From Helichrysum umbraculigerum (taxonomy: Eukaryota; Streptophyta; Magnoliopsida; Asterales; Asteraceae): a DNA stretch of 64,000 nt. The translations under genes and the position numbers were made by a program. Below are positions 23,275 through 36,128 of the stretch, in pieces. Location of the stretch: positions 130,839,277-130,903,276 of the forward strand of contig CATIUR010000005.1 in NCBI GenBank assembly GCA_949592205.1, given 5' to 3'. The notes under the pieces were generated by a model, which saw only the letters and a list, made by a program, of their open reading frames with translations, searched no databases and was not told where the DNA came from. Numbering within the stretch: position 1 is the stretch's first letter; every line of letters starts with the position of its first letter.

Positions 23275-26200
23275 TCAAGTTCGGTGATATTTCTCGAGCA
23301 TTTCCCTCATTTTCTCTTCCATCTCAACACGCATTCTTTCTTCCTTTGCATTCATCTCAGTTTGCATTTTTTCTTCCATCTCAACCCGTAATGAATCAAC
23401 ATGAGATGCAACTCTAGCAGTTACTTCTTGTTCAATTTGTTCTTCGATATTCATGGGAGTGAAAGTCTGGGGACTAGTTTCTTTACTATGGCCCGGAGTT
23501 GCAACTTGACCAATTAGGCTCTCAAATTCTGCATTTTTACATTGTCCATACACTTGTTTATTTTTTGAAACACCAGTCACTTCCAACCATAGTTTAGGAT
23601 CAAAAGGTATCTCAGGTTGCTCGATACCATCAGAGGGTTGCTCAGCATCATCAACTTGAAGCTTTTCTTTCATTTTTTCCTCATACTTTTGAGCCACTTT
23701 TTTTGCCTTTCCATCACACCACTCACCTTTACCCTTGTTCTTTTTGTGCATCTTAGCAAAAAAGTTAAGTTTGTTTGGTGCATGCCCCAATTCATTTTCC
23801 TGTGTAAATTACAATAAAAATCAACCATAAGATAAACTCGATGCATATTAAAATAAGTTAAACTATCTAAGTAGATCAACATCACACACGAATCAACTTT
23901 TTATGATTTATAAACTAATTTATTGCAACTCAACAATGCAAATAAATAATCAGGGTTAGAAATAGGTTATTGCTGTCAAGAGGGTACATCCTACAAAACA
24001 CACTTTCGGAAAAGGCCTAAGAAGAATTATGAAAAATCCAGAAAATTTTGTATACATGTACTATGATTTTATCTACCTAATCCCAAAAAACGGTGCAAAT
24101 ATAAAATGTTTAAGTCCTGCAAACAATGTCTGCAAGTGGCTGACCTATTGTTGACTATGCCTAGCAACCATGACCTAATATAAGAAAAACGGATTAGTTG
24201 GGTATCTTTTCTCAACCTGTTGGGTGAATTTCCAGCAAATAGCAAAGACCCGAATGGGTCCAATTGATCTCAAAAACCTTGTATCAATATATGAGCAGGT
24301 CAGAATGGGTCGTGCAAGGGTCTATACAGGTTTTACACAATCGTCCCCAAGTAACTTTCCTGTATTCTACATTTTCCAGCAAAAACCCAGATGATAGAGA
24401 TACAAAGAGTTGTTCTAGAGAAAAGGTTTGTAGCACATGATCTTCTAAGAAGTAAAGTGTAGAATAGTAAAGTATGCAACAAAAATATCTATATCTACTA
24501 TTTTTCTTACCGTATAATAATAATAGTATAAGTATTACATTTATAGATCAATAAGACATAAGCATTAAATATTTACTTAAAAAAATCAAGTTATAGATAA
24601 TCTGATTCTAGTGTTTCATTAACAATTATTAATTTAAAATATAACAACTGATTATTCAACATAAATCTAGTTTTATAAATAATGTGCCTTTACTATTAAA
24701 TATACTAAGTTATAACAAGTGAACAAGAATGTAAATCGAATTTTTAAAATTACAGAAAATAAAAGGTAGAAAATTATGGCTTGACCCAACCCGACAAACC
24801 TTGTTTTGACCCAACCAAAATAACCCAATTCAAAAAAAGGCATGCTGACCCGTGACCAGCTCTGACCCAAACCAGTTATGACCCGTGACACAACCGGACT
24901 GAATTGCCAGGCATACTGTTGACAGCATGTGTAAACCGCAGTTGCAGACATTTTTCACTTACTAAACATGCATGAATTGACTCGATCTTACTGTATGACC
25001 TAGCTAAACATGCTATGGAAAAGTAATAAGAGTTTCAAGTAATTATACTAGTATACTACTTCATGACAACTGAAAATAGCCGTTAATCCATAATGTCACA
25101 GTGTAAGGAGCAATGTATTAACAGGACATGAAAAATGGGAACACCTATTTATAATAGGTTGATCACGTTAACAGAACATCAAATAAAGTTGAAGCTAAGT
25201 ATTTGAAACTATTTCAAGTCTTATTGCAATTTGATAAACAAAATGCAAACAATGCAAGAACCACAAAGTAAGAATTTGAAAGGTTAATCAACGTTGTGTG
25301 ATAAATATTAATACAAGGAGCCAATCTTATGCATTTAAAACATGTCAAATAGATATATATTTGAGTGAACATACCATTCTTCGAAGATGAATGGCAAAGT
25401 TAACGGATCCTCCGGTGTGGCTAACAATCGAATCACCTCCATCTTCAGCATAAACTCTTTTCCGATTCTTTGATCCATTTTCTGAAAGTTTTTGCCACTT
25501 TGGATCCAACCAAGAATCAATGATCCCTTCCCAATCATCTTGGTGTACGAAGCAAGGACGAAACGGTTTCCAATCAGCTGGGTTAGTACTATTTGACTCC
25601 TTTTTGCATTGTTTCCTAACCTGGTTCCATGTTTGTCTACACAGAGCCTTTGATTTTTCTTCCCAAACATGTCTTGCCCATTTAGGATTCACACCCTCTT
25701 CGTATAGATATAAGTCCTACAAGTCACATCAAATATAAAAAAATATGTATATTAAGTGTTGTTGACGACTAAGATATAACTAGAATACTCACCTGAAACT
25801 TTTTGTACATATGTTCTACTAAAGTCTTGTCAAGAAGATGCCACTCAGTTGTTTTACCCGAAAACGAGCCCTTGTACTCTTTTGTGATTGATCTTGGAAC
25901 CTCAACTTCCAAGTAGCTATGTAGATTTAACAGATAATGTAATTAAAAAATCAAAGGCACAATGTAACTTTATATAATATAGTAGCTCTTACTTACTTTA
26001 GTCCTTCAATATGGATTACTTTCTTTTCGGCATTTTTTGTTGGGGCATTTTCTCTCAAATACGTCCCCCTTTTTCTCTTAGCTTGAACCGATGAGCCATG
26101 ACCTATACTTATCCATTTTATGGTTACATAACATATCACATAATATAAATCCAATAACATAGCAAAAGTTATTAATATAGATGAGGATCATACCCATGTT

Positions 26201-26416
26201 TTCCTCAACATCAGGTTGTGTTTCGGAGTCTCTGGTAGCTTGCGGTTCAGTAGCATTTTCAGTAGCATGCGGTTCAGTAGCATCATGCGGTTCAGTAGTC
26301 AACACAGAAATTGTTGGCACTTTGGATATAGCACTAGTTGTAGCATCACGACCGCTGTTATGACCACCATTGCGACCTGACCTCGATCGAGAACCCTTAC
26401 CTCTTGTACCTGCCAT
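23275..26416 (-). CDS. TNPA-like CACTA protein, long form (five exons, 439 aa)
   Basis: Minus-strand exons 26416-26194, 26102-25997, 25916-25793, 25716-25375 and 23799-23275 join through GT-AG introns into one open frame of 440 codons including the stop. The N-terminus is basic (MAGTRGKGSRSRSGRNGG) and followed by repeated TEPHAT-type residues. The middle contains ITKEYKGSFSG, the Trp-rich RQTWNQVRKQCKKE block and DDWEGIIDSW. The last exon holds KLWLEVTGVSKNKQVYGQ, the hallmark of the plant En/Spm Transposase_24 family, and ends in a strongly charged coiled coil. In En/Spm this accessory protein binds subterminal repeats and acts with the TNP2 transposase. The 1.6-kb intron 4 is unusually long. 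Intact, so possibly still expressed. Confidence 0.8.
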
Positions 26417-26586
26417 CTAACTGGAATCAAACAAGAACCATATTAGAAAAAAATAATTATTATAGGGATAATGACAACGTACAAAATATAAGAATCACAC
26501 ATTTTTCAAATGTCATATTACAAACAAAATTTTATAATATATATGCTAAATAACATCATCCGCTATCACTCTTAGATAATTCTAAA

Positions 26587-27520
26587 TCACTCGCTATCAC
26601 TATCAGATAATTCAAAATTATCTTCCTCCTCATCACTATCATTATCCTCAAACTCGTCTTCAGCATCATCATCCAAACCTTCTGTTGATGATCCCACGGT
26701 CTGTGTGAGTACATCAACAGGTCCAACATCTTCTACTTCAGTTGCAGGTAAAGCAACAATGTCATCCAAGTCATCATCCACATCTACTATGATTGGAGTA
26801 GGCATTTCATCTTCTTGGTAAAACCCTTCTATCGACGATGTCACTTCATTATCTTGCACGTCTTCTGAATCAACGTTGTAAGTGCTCCTTGCTTTGGTTT
26901 TACATACTGCCCACCACTCACTTCGATTTCTCTTTATCCCAGGATATGTAGTGTAGTAAACTTGTTGAGCTTGTTCGGCTAACACAAATAGATCGTTCCC
27001 TCCAAGTCTAGACTTTGAATTGATTTCTACAAGACCATGTTTACCATCAACCTTAACACCCTTTTCAGGGTCGTACCATATGCATTTGAATATTGTAATT
27101 CTGTTCATCCCAACATAATACATTTGTATAACACTAATTAGAGTGCCAAAGTAGTCTTTCTCAAAGTCATTGTAACAGCTTCCTTTGATACATACTCCGC
27201 TATTAATTGTAGCCTTGTGTTCGCCATACTCCTTTGTATGAAACTTGTAACCATTGACAAAACAACTATTGTAATGGGTTGCAAATTTGCTGGGCCCACC
27301 ACATAAATCACGTATTCGTATATCAATGGTCATGTCCCCGCCAACCTGTGAGGAATATTGTGTCAAATATTTGTAAATACTAATTATGTAATACTAGAGA
27401 AACAATACACTCACTCTTTGTTTGACCCATTCAGTGAACTCCCTGTCACGTAACTTGTCGAGTTCCCCATCACTAAGATTTGGGTTATTTATGAGCATCA
27501 AATTATCAAATTCTCTGCAA
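26587..27520 (-). pseudogene. C-terminal part of TNP2 transposase (DUF4216 region)
   Basis: A short exon near 27515-27418 encodes GELDKLRDREFTEWVKQR. The next exon (about 27346-26587) encodes CGGPSKFATHYNSCFVNGY, KFHTKEYGEH and DPEKGVKVDGKHGLVEIN, and ends in a very acidic tail. REF-W-K followed by the G-Y-VNGY-FHT block is the DUF4216 module found at the C-terminus of plant CACTA TNP2 proteins. The DUF4218 module that normally precedes it is missing, as is the catalytic core. The open frame is intact and might be translated as a separate protein, but it is not a transposase. Confidence 0.75.
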
Positions 27521-27557
27521 CGAATGTTGAATTAATATAAATGAAAACATGTATAGG

Positions 27558-28655
27558 TTATAGTCCAACTAATATTAGAAATACTGGAGGTAGATTGTAC
27601 GGTGTAAGAAATACTGGCCAACATGAATAAGAAATACTTGAGTGTCCAAATGGATTAAAGCCATCACTAGAGAGACCCAACCTAACATTTCGGGCGTCTG
27701 CTGCAAATGAAGGATATGTCCTATCAATATGTTTCCACGCCTCTCCATCAGATGGGTGACTTAATACACCTTCTTGACGACGATTTTTTTTATGCCAAGA
27801 CATGTATTCAGCTGTCTTATTTGACATAAAAAGTCTTTGAAGCCTTGGTGTGAGTGGTAGATAACGTAACACTTTCAAAGGAATTTCATAGTGTACTCCT
27901 CCCCTGGCTCGTTTTCCACGTTTAAACCGAGGTTCACCACACACCATGCACTCTTTCATCCCTGCATATTCTTTCCAGTACAACATACAGTCATTCGGAC
28001 ATGCATGAATCTTCTCATATGCAAGTACTAGTTCTTTCAACATTTTCTTCGATTGATAGAAGTCACTAGGTAGTACCTCATCCTCTGGCAACATACTCTT
28101 AACTAATGAAGTGACACGATTATAGCAACTTGCACTCATGTTAGATTCTGATTTGCAATTCATTAGTTGAGAAACAGCAGACAACCTTGTATGATTTTTG
28201 CAACCTTCCCATAATGGCTTATCAGCATCTTGTAACAATTTAAAGAACTTTGCAGCATTAGAGTTGGGTGTTTCCTCTTCCAAGTCGTGTATCAATTCTG
28301 GTCCAGCCGCGTCCATCACCATATCTACATATGGATTTTCAGTCATCCCTTCATCTTCTTCACTTTCACCAGATTCATGATTCTGTGTCGGTAATAATTC
28401 CCCATGTGCCAGCCAAATCGTATAAGAACTCAAGAAACCCCATTTATATAGATGTAAGGTACATGTTTCTCTATCATGGAGTTTCAATAGTTCACACTTC
28501 CGACAAGGACACTTAATCGCCCCTTGAGTTACAAATCGTGGATGATTATATGCAAAATCCATAAAATGCTCAACCCCTTCCATAAATTCATTAGTTAATG
28601 AACCAGCCTCGATTCTATGTTTCATCCAACTACGATCAAGTGACATTCTGCCCAA
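27558..28655 (-). pseudogene. TNP2 transposase, N-terminal part only
   Basis: 365 codons. Residues 1-80 are the Transposase-associated domain: MSLDRSWMKHR, then the zinc-binding CPCRKCELLKLHDRET. Residues from about 210 are the start of the Transposase_21 (TNP2) domain: CPNDCMLYWKEYAGMKECMVCGEPRF... and LGLSSDGFNPFGHSS...WPVFLTPYNLPP. At that point family members enter the catalytic core with its acidic residues, but here the frame ends after about nine unrelated residues. The deletion falls between 27558 and 27520, next to the DUF4216 exons, so the core and DUF4218 module were removed by an internal deletion. The retained N-terminus could compete for DNA or partners if made. Confidence 0.85.
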
Positions 28656-30118
28656 ATATTAACAACTGTCTAGACTAAACCAAGGTCAAAACTTTTGCAC
28701 ATAAAATGTATTACAAAGGTATTACATCAATCAGTTCCAAGCAACTACATTAATCAGTCTTTGTCAAACAATAGTACACATGATATCATTATTTCAAAGA
28801 GCTGATTTTTAGTTTTGCATAAACGAGGGTAATATTAAGCCCAAAACTGCAAATTTAGAAAGAAGTGTATTAAATAAGTTTGATAGACAGAGATCTGGTA
28901 CTATCTAATTTAAACCAAAAATCGACCCATTTCACATTTTAAAAAAGAAAACCGACCGATTTAAACCCCAAACCAGTTGGTTGTAAAATCCCGATTATAT
29001 AAACTTCATTATACCTATGTTTTCCAAGTCAACTGGTCAAAACATTCAGTCATAGTTCTATTACTTAGAGTCCAACATGTAACATAATCATTCATCAAGC
29101 ACAAAATAACAATCATAATATATGTAATATTTTTTTATAGATCAGTTGAATCAATGTGCAGTCAACAAGATGCACTATACCCCAATTGCTATTTATATTG
29201 ACCTCAAAAAATTATGAATCGCAATCTCCTTAAAGAATGACAAACATTTATGTAGTTCAATAATTCAATTTTGTGATTATAAATCAAATTGCAACCCACC
29301 ATTGGCTCCATCTAAATCAACCTACTTTACAATTTTTTGATTATTACGTCATCAAACAATCACCATATTGGAGTTGTTTTGCTAAATACATCTTAATATA
29401 TTTCGAATCAAAACAGTACTACAATCGTGTATTTAGGTTTTTGACTGCACATTAGTGCACAACTATGTATATGTACACACACAACACAATCAAAAACCCA
29501 GGTCATCAAATCAAACAGAAGGCCTCAAACATGTTAAAAAAAACCCCACCTTGTTCGATCAAAGAATCTGCATACAAATTTCTACATATACAAACTTAAG
29601 ACTCAATAAGTGTACTATTTACCTCTATCAAAGTCTGGTGTGCGAAGGGTTCGGCAAAGATTGGCTCAAGTGTGAGGCGTGATGATGTTCGCTATGTTTT
29701 GGGGAAAAGAATGATAATCGATGATATGCAGATTTGAGAGAAATCACCGCGAATTTGTTTTTGGTGAAAAATATCTGGCGCTAAAATTTTGTGGCCAATT
29801 TATTTATTATCAGTCTCGACCTATATTAAATAAGGAGCAAAATAATGAAATGAATCTTATTTTTTTAATATAAGTTTAAAGTTTGGTTAGATCATAATTT
29901 ATGTAAATAATTATAAATAATTAAGAATCTTTAATATATACTCTTGTAACCGCATTTTCAACTCATTACTCATCTTTTAACCTTTAATATACTTAATTAC
30001 CATTATGTCTCTGTTATTGACTAGCAAATATGAGAAATTCATTCGGTTAATATCACTATTGTTGGCCACCAACTCGATCAATGTTAGTAACGATTACCAC
30101 AAGTATTACTAACTCTTT
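28656..30118 (-). other. upstream region of the broken TNP2 gene
   Basis: No gene. Around 29745-29800 a GGCGCTAAAATTTTGTGGCC patch resembles CCCGCGCTTAATTTGTGGCC at 34465-34500, upstream of the short TNPA gene. The two minus-strand gene units of the CACTA element may therefore have homologous leader/promoter regions. Confidence 0.4.
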
Positions 30119-30360
30119 CATTCACGGCTCCACGCTATTAAAAGTGTGGTTATGCATTCACGGCTCCACGCTATTAAAAGTGTGGTTATGTATCACCACC
30201 ATTGACCATATGTATTCTTCCTCTCCTTTGTTACCGTAGAATATCATGGGCACCAATCGAGAATAACTCAAGTACGTGGACACCATTGACCATATGTATT
30301 CTTCCTCTCATTTGTTACCGTAGAATAGCATGGGCACTAATTGAGCATAACTCAAGTGGT
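30119..30360. repeat. two small tandem duplications
   Basis: A 36-bp unit (CATTCACGGCTCCACGCTAT...) is doubled at 30119-30190. A unit of about 85 bp starting CACCATTGACCATATGTATT is doubled at 30195-30360, and the second copy runs into the SINE. Confidence 0.85.
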
Positions 30361-30547
30361 AAGGCCACAACAAATGCCAGACTCTATACATGTGACATGT
30401 AGGTCAGAGGTTCGAATCCGTTCCTCAGCACATGTGGTTGATTTGTGGACAGGTAATTTGCCTAGACATTGATGCTCCTTGCGGTGGGGCGGACACGTAC
30501 CATTTAAATTTGGTATAGGAGTCAAGGGTACCCTTAATATTACCCTT
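30336..30547 (+). mobile_element. tRNA-derived SINE with 15-bp target duplication
   Basis: A-box-like TAACTCAAGTGGTAAGG near 30348 and B-box GGTTCGAATCC near 30409, with a 3' body ending in CCCTT. It is flanked by TAGAATAGCATGGGC at 30321-30335 and 30548-30562. About 212 bp, inserted within the CACTA element. Confidence 0.8.
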
Positions 30548-31005
30548 TAGAATAGCATGGGCGCATACATTGTTTGTAATAAAAGAAAAATGAATGGATA
30601 ATTACTTAATATGTGTTTATTGTTTAAACATATTTCAAAAATAGTAATCCATCTATCCCAAAATAAGTTTCTGATATCATTTTTCTATGCTCCTTGAACC
30701 TTATTTTTTGTATAGACTCTCATTTATAAGTTTTGAGAAAAGTTATATTGAAGGTAAACTAGTAAAGTTAATTACTACTTATGGAAGTGGAAACTTACTT
30801 TTACACATACTAAATTTGAAAGATAGACACTTATTTTAGGACGGTGGGGGTAGTTGTTTATCTTTTATGAATCATCATTGAATTAAAAGAGTTTTATAAT
30901 CATTGAAAGTGTGAGAATGAGATTGGCCTACCAAATATATAACTTTTGTATGTTTATTAACTTATCAAATTAAATAATGATGCTATATCTATATCTATAT
31001 CTATA

Positions 31006-31324
31006 TCTATACTATATATAATGCATCTTGGTACTCTATTTTTAGAAATCTTAAAATTTTGGACTCAACATTTCTAAATTTAAAATGTTAAATTTTCATA
31101 TTGTATTAACTTCATCCCTTTTATAGGCCTATCAATTTTTTATTCTTAACCCATCCCTTTTTATTCCGAATATTAAACTCTACACTAAATTATCGTTATC
31201 GATTCATCATCATAAATAATACATCAAAAAATAATAAACAAAACTATATGTTTATATGTATAACTACCGATGAGTTATAATATATTATATTTCGTTGCAT
31301 TCCGCGGGTATTATGTTAGTCTAA
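31006..31324 (+). mobile_element. mini-Helitron, 319 bp
   Basis: The 5' end TCTATACTATATATAATGC follows an A. The 3' end carries a GC-rich weak hairpin (GCATTCCGCGGGT), then CTAA (CTRR) before a T. No coding sequence. A preceding TATATC repeat blurs the exact 5' base. Confidence 0.6.
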
Positions 31325-32242
31325 TTCAATGGGTAAAACTAAAATCACTAATTTTTGAACCATTATTAAAATGTTGGTAAATGACATATAAATACTAATT
31401 GGTTTGTAAAAGTATCAAAAAAGTAAAAGGGAATTATTTAAACATAAACAATAAGTCTTCCTAGGCTAACCTGTCAATATGAACTTACAAGCATACGAGG
31501 GCATTTTGAGTTAATATTAGGCTATTAGCCAATCGACTAATCCATGGTCATGTGACATTAAAGAAATGGGGTCTGTGGCTGGAAAGTGGAAAAAGAAAAG
31601 TGAGTGATTGATGACAGACATTGTATACTAATTAGATCTTCGGTAAATGAGATGGTGTAATACATGATACATCTTGCAGGCATGAACTAAGAAACTCTAA
31701 GAATACAAATAGGACAAATTAGACCTGCTATAAAACACCAAAAATAAGCGCCTCATAAAAGGCCAATAGGACCAAAACTCCACTTTGACCTTAGTCATTG
31801 GCAGACATGTACACTTCCAGTAGAACCAAACCTCAAATACCATTCATATTCAATTGTTTGCAGAGTTTGACTTAGGGAAGTCAAACTACACAACATTCCC
31901 ATGCTATTTGACAACTGTTCATCCAAATCATTCCACATATCAGACCGATAGAATAGTCCTTTATGGTCAAATTGAACACAAATAAGTCATAGTGGACTTG
32001 ATATGCAGCTGCCTAGGTTGCATTATAGACCCAATCAAGCTTCAAAATTTTGACACCATTATATGTACTCAAACATGCATATTGGTTTAAAATAAAGAAA
32101 CAAAATAAAACCAAAGTACTCTTATCCATCATTGTTTCAAATAAACCGGGAAAATAAAATACGAAGTACTTCAAAACTCTAAATAAGTCTTGCAACGAGC
32201 CAACGATTAATCTAAACCATAATTTCTTTATGCCTCCATTGT

Positions 32243-33365
32243 TCAAGTTGTACGAAGATTCTCCAGCATTTGTCTCATTTTCTCGACACCATGAGATTGT
32301 TCATCAGATTCAAACTCTTCTTTCAACCTTTGATCCAACTTTTCAGCCCTTGTGTCACAGCACTCACTTTTACCCTTATTCTTCTTGTTCACCATAGCAT
32401 AAAAACTAAGCCTTTTGGGTTCAAGTCCAAATTCATTCTCCTACCCAAATTTCAATCAAAGTCAGCCATTAAAAATTAAAAAAAAAATTAATTTATCTAG
32501 GGAAACAATATGATATATGTAATGAGTAACCAACATCACATTTACAGAGACATAATTTTGTGGTGTGTGTCAAACAAGGTTGAACTCATGGTGTAAATCA
32601 TCATACTAAACTAGACTACCAATACTAATAAATTGTATCAATCTCAATTGGTTAAAACATGTCAGATCATCTATAGGTTTGAGTGGACGTACCAATCGTC
32701 GACGATGTATGGCAAAGTTGTTAGATCCTCCTGTATTGCTAACAAATGAGGGAACTCCATCTGCAGCATACACTCGTTTCCTATTTGTTGACCTGTAATT
32801 CCTCCGCCACTTTGGTTCCATCCAATACTCGATAATCCCTTCCCAATCTTCTTCGCGTACAAAACTTGGACAGTATGGTTTCCAGTCAATTGGGTTCATA
32901 CTGTGTGACTTTATTTGGCATTGTTTCTTAACTTGGTACCACGTTTGTCTACATAGTATCTTGGACCTGTCTTCCCAGATTTTCCTAGCCCATTCCAGAT
33001 TCACACCCTCCTCATATTGATAGAAATCCTATATGTAAACATAGCATATATTTATATAGTAAATTATTTAGAAGTGAAGACTAGAATTTAATAAGAGTAA
33101 TCACCTGAAACTTTTCATAAAGATGTTCCACTAGATTCTCGTCAAGAAGATGCCACTCAGTTTGTACTCCACGAAAAGAATTCTTGTACTCCCTAGTGAT
33201 TGATCGGGAAACTTCAGCTTCCACGTATCTATGAAGTTATAACAACAAATGAATTAACAGTCATTGGAATAATGTAAAGGTAAACCATAAATATATTACT
33301 TACTTTGAGCCGGTGATATGAATTAATTTCCTTTCAGCCGAATTTGTCGGGATAGTAGCAACCAT
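32243..33365 (-). CDS. TNPA-like CACTA protein, short form (four exons, 239 aa)
   Basis: Minus-strand exons 33365-33304, 33228-33105, 33028-32693 and 32440-32243 join through GT-AG introns into an open frame of 240 codons including the stop. It is collinear with the long TNPA gene: ITREYKNSFRG, QTEWHLLDENLVEHLY, RQTWYQVKKQCQIK and DWEGIIEYW match, and exon 2 has the same length (124 bp) as the long gene's exon 3. It lacks the basic N-terminal exon and, in the last exon, the whole WLEV-G-SK-VYG signature and most of the coiled coil. So it may keep one function (DNA binding or dimerisation) and have lost the other. Both copies are open, which suggests selection or a recent origin. Whether it arose by duplication inside this element or by fusion with another CACTA element is not clear. 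Confidence 0.75.
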
Positions 33366-34829
33366 CTGAGTGAAAACAAATAAAACAAGTAAATGAAGAT
33401 GTATGATCGGTAGGTTGCAGCAAGAAAGTGTGATCGGGGTATTATTTAATCAACCAGAAGCACATTTGTGGTACTCTGTGTTTCGATTATGGGTCAATAC
33501 GGGCAGGTCAGTTTATAGGTCCCAGTTAGTTACAGCTTATTTGGGCTGAAATCTATACATGACCAATAATATACATACATACATATTTCAACCAAAATAG
33601 AACAAAATAAGTACAATTTCGCTTGATACATACATAATTCACAGATACAAAGAGGAAAGCTCAAATACAACCGAACAAAACTCCACCTCACCCGCTCACC
33701 CACCATATTTGATAATGAAAACATCCAATACAAAAATCATATATAATGAAATCGGCTCACTAAAAAGTCAATAAAGTAACACTTTTTCAGTACAATCTAT
33801 ATTCTATAACTTATTTGTCAATTTTAAGTATGATTTTGATGAATGTATCTATCCATCTAACAATGTTTAAATACTGCTAGATTTATTGAAGGTCAACTGA
33901 TAATTAATGAATGGATCAATATTCTTCAAAATGAAAATTAAACATTACACTAACATAGCTCTCATAAAATCTTTCGTTAACTAACTAATGATTGCCCATT
34001 TTCTTCAATTAATGATACTTTTGGGAAACCAGGATTTATTGATCCATCCAAAACCAAGCAATACCACTTACGACCCACCAATAATCACTACAAAGAGTTC
34101 TGAAATTTATCAACCTGAATACGAGATATCAAAGTAGACAAAACATCAAACACTTGGTGGGCAACAAGTTTTTATTCTTCAAGAAAAAATTCAAAGTGCA
34201 GCTCACATGGGTTCTCAACAAGATTACTTGGTATACAAAGGGGAGAACTACATCAAAAGAGCAGATGATGTAACTATTGTTACGACTTATGAATTTAATT
34301 TTTCAATCTGTTATGATGAAGTCTAATTTCTTTTTACCTTGATCAAAATCGCTTCCAAGGGCAGAGACTTGAGATCGTGAGAGACTGGCAATTGTGAGAG
34401 AACTGTTGATTGATAACGCATACCAATATTTTGGGGATATATATCGTGAATTGATCAAGGTGAAACAAATTCCCGCGCTTAATTTGTGGCCTAGTTAGTT
34501 TAGGTGGAAAAACTCCCGCGCTTTCGGTGGCCCAAATAAGTAAAGGATCAACCTTGGCCTTATCTTGTTTCTAACTTCCCAGATTCAATTTATAAAATCT
34601 TTATCTAATATATCTTTAAATTTGACATATGTGAATTTGAGAGAAAAATAAAACTCTCGTCATATGTCTAAAGATGTTACACAATATTTTTTGTAACAAA
34701 TGAAGTTTAGGCTAATAACTATTTTAAAAACATTTAGTAATCAGTAATACATAAAACCAACACTATTAAGTACAAAAATAGATGTTATTGAAATTGAAAT
34801 CCACTTCTAACAATTGAAGCTTGATAAAT
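33366..34829. other. upstream region of the short TNPA gene
   Basis: AT-rich with no ORF that I trust. 34370-34540 holds two CCCGCGCT patches near a run of TATA-like sequence (34438-34446), a plausible minus-strand promoter/leader for the CACTA genes. Confidence 0.4.
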
Positions 34830-35376
34830 ATCACGTTGGTAGTTTTAGCAATGGTGAGTACATTGATAATTTCATATTAACAATTCACCAACAGAAATTT
34901 CCCATTGTTATTTATTATAACAATTTAGCAACGGAAAATCATACATATCCCGTTGGTAGTTTTGGAGGGAAGTTTTCCCTCTAGATAAGCAACAAATATT
35001 CAACGGAAAACTAAGAAATAATCCGTTGCTAAATCGTGATGTAAAAATTTCCTCCAAAGGAACACCTATTGCCAACGGAAAACTATAAAAATGTCGTTGC
35101 TAAAATTAGCGCCACAATTCCCTCCAAAAGAATATACGTTACCAACGGAAACGTCAACGGAAAAGTACTAAAATCCCGTTGCAAACACACGGCGCCAAAT
35201 CTCCCTCCCAAAACCCAAATTTTACAACGGAATTACCAACAAAATTTTGTTGGTAAATTCTTAAAGTCTCTTTGGAGTTGTTCCGTTGTTAACTCCGTTG
35301 GCAATACCCAATATTACCAACGGATTATTCGGTCGTTGAAAAAATTCCGTTGGTATATGCAACTTTTCTAGTAGTG
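34830..35376. repeat. CACTA right subterminal repeats
   Basis: More than fifteen copies of the CAACGGAA / TTCCGTTG motif in both orientations up to the terminal CACTA sequence. It matches the left-end array. A 100-codon plus-strand frame (35069-35371) across the array is a by-product of the repeats. Confidence 0.85.
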
Positions 35377-36128
35377 GGCTTTGCAAGTTACAAATGCAAT
35401 AAAAACTTCGAGGAAAATAATAATAAAAAAAAAACATGAAAAGGTTTCTTTTTACTTTTTATGTTAATATATACATTGATTTTGTTCATAATATTTGAAA
35501 AAATACAGAATATTTATTTTGAAAATAAATTGACGTGTAAGAACCATAGTTAATGTAGCTTTGCACAGCAAATAAAGTTTTAATGGTGTGTGTACACAAA
35601 TAAGTTGTGAAAAATGAAACTGTTAATTTTAAAACAAATTGTTATCATTTAATAGGTTAGTTAAAGTACCAAAACTTTATTTATATTTATGAATACAAAT
35701 GATTTATAAAAGACTTCAAAAATGAAAGTGCAAAAATGATTTTCACAAATGATGTAAATAAGAATTTATATTTTACTTTTACCAATCTAATTATTATTGT
35801 CAGTTGATAATTAAGTAAAGTGCAAAAATGCCTTTTTTTTTTTTACAAATCTGTTATAGCATACAAAAAAAGCATAATTTAATAAATGTGTAAAAGACTG
35901 CAAAACTAATAAAGCAATGATTATAGAAGAAAAATTGCTATCCTACATTGGCTAAAACCAGGGACAGAGATAAGCAATATGTGCAATAAATTAGCAAAAA
36001 GATACATAAAATGAAAGGAAGATTGATAAACTCAACCACAAATGCAGAAACATAAAGGGCAAACATTCATTGATTAATATAGTTACGAACGGTTACACAA
36101 AACATATTAACAACATAAGGTCATGAAA

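Larger units (their letters stand above)
22409..35376 (-). mobile_element. CACTA (En/Spm) DNA transposon, 12,968 bp
   Basis: The left end CACTACTAGAAAAA and the right end TTTTCTAGTAGTG are the classic CACTA termini. Each is flanked by GGC (22406-22408 and 35377-35379), the expected 3-bp target duplication, so the ends are exact. All element genes are on the minus strand: two TNPA-like genes (23275-26416 and 32243-33365) and a broken TNP2 transposase gene (26587-28655). Because the TNP2 catalytic core is missing, the copy cannot move by itself, but it could be mobilised by a related element. A SINE and a mini-Helitron later inserted inside it. Confidence 0.93.
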
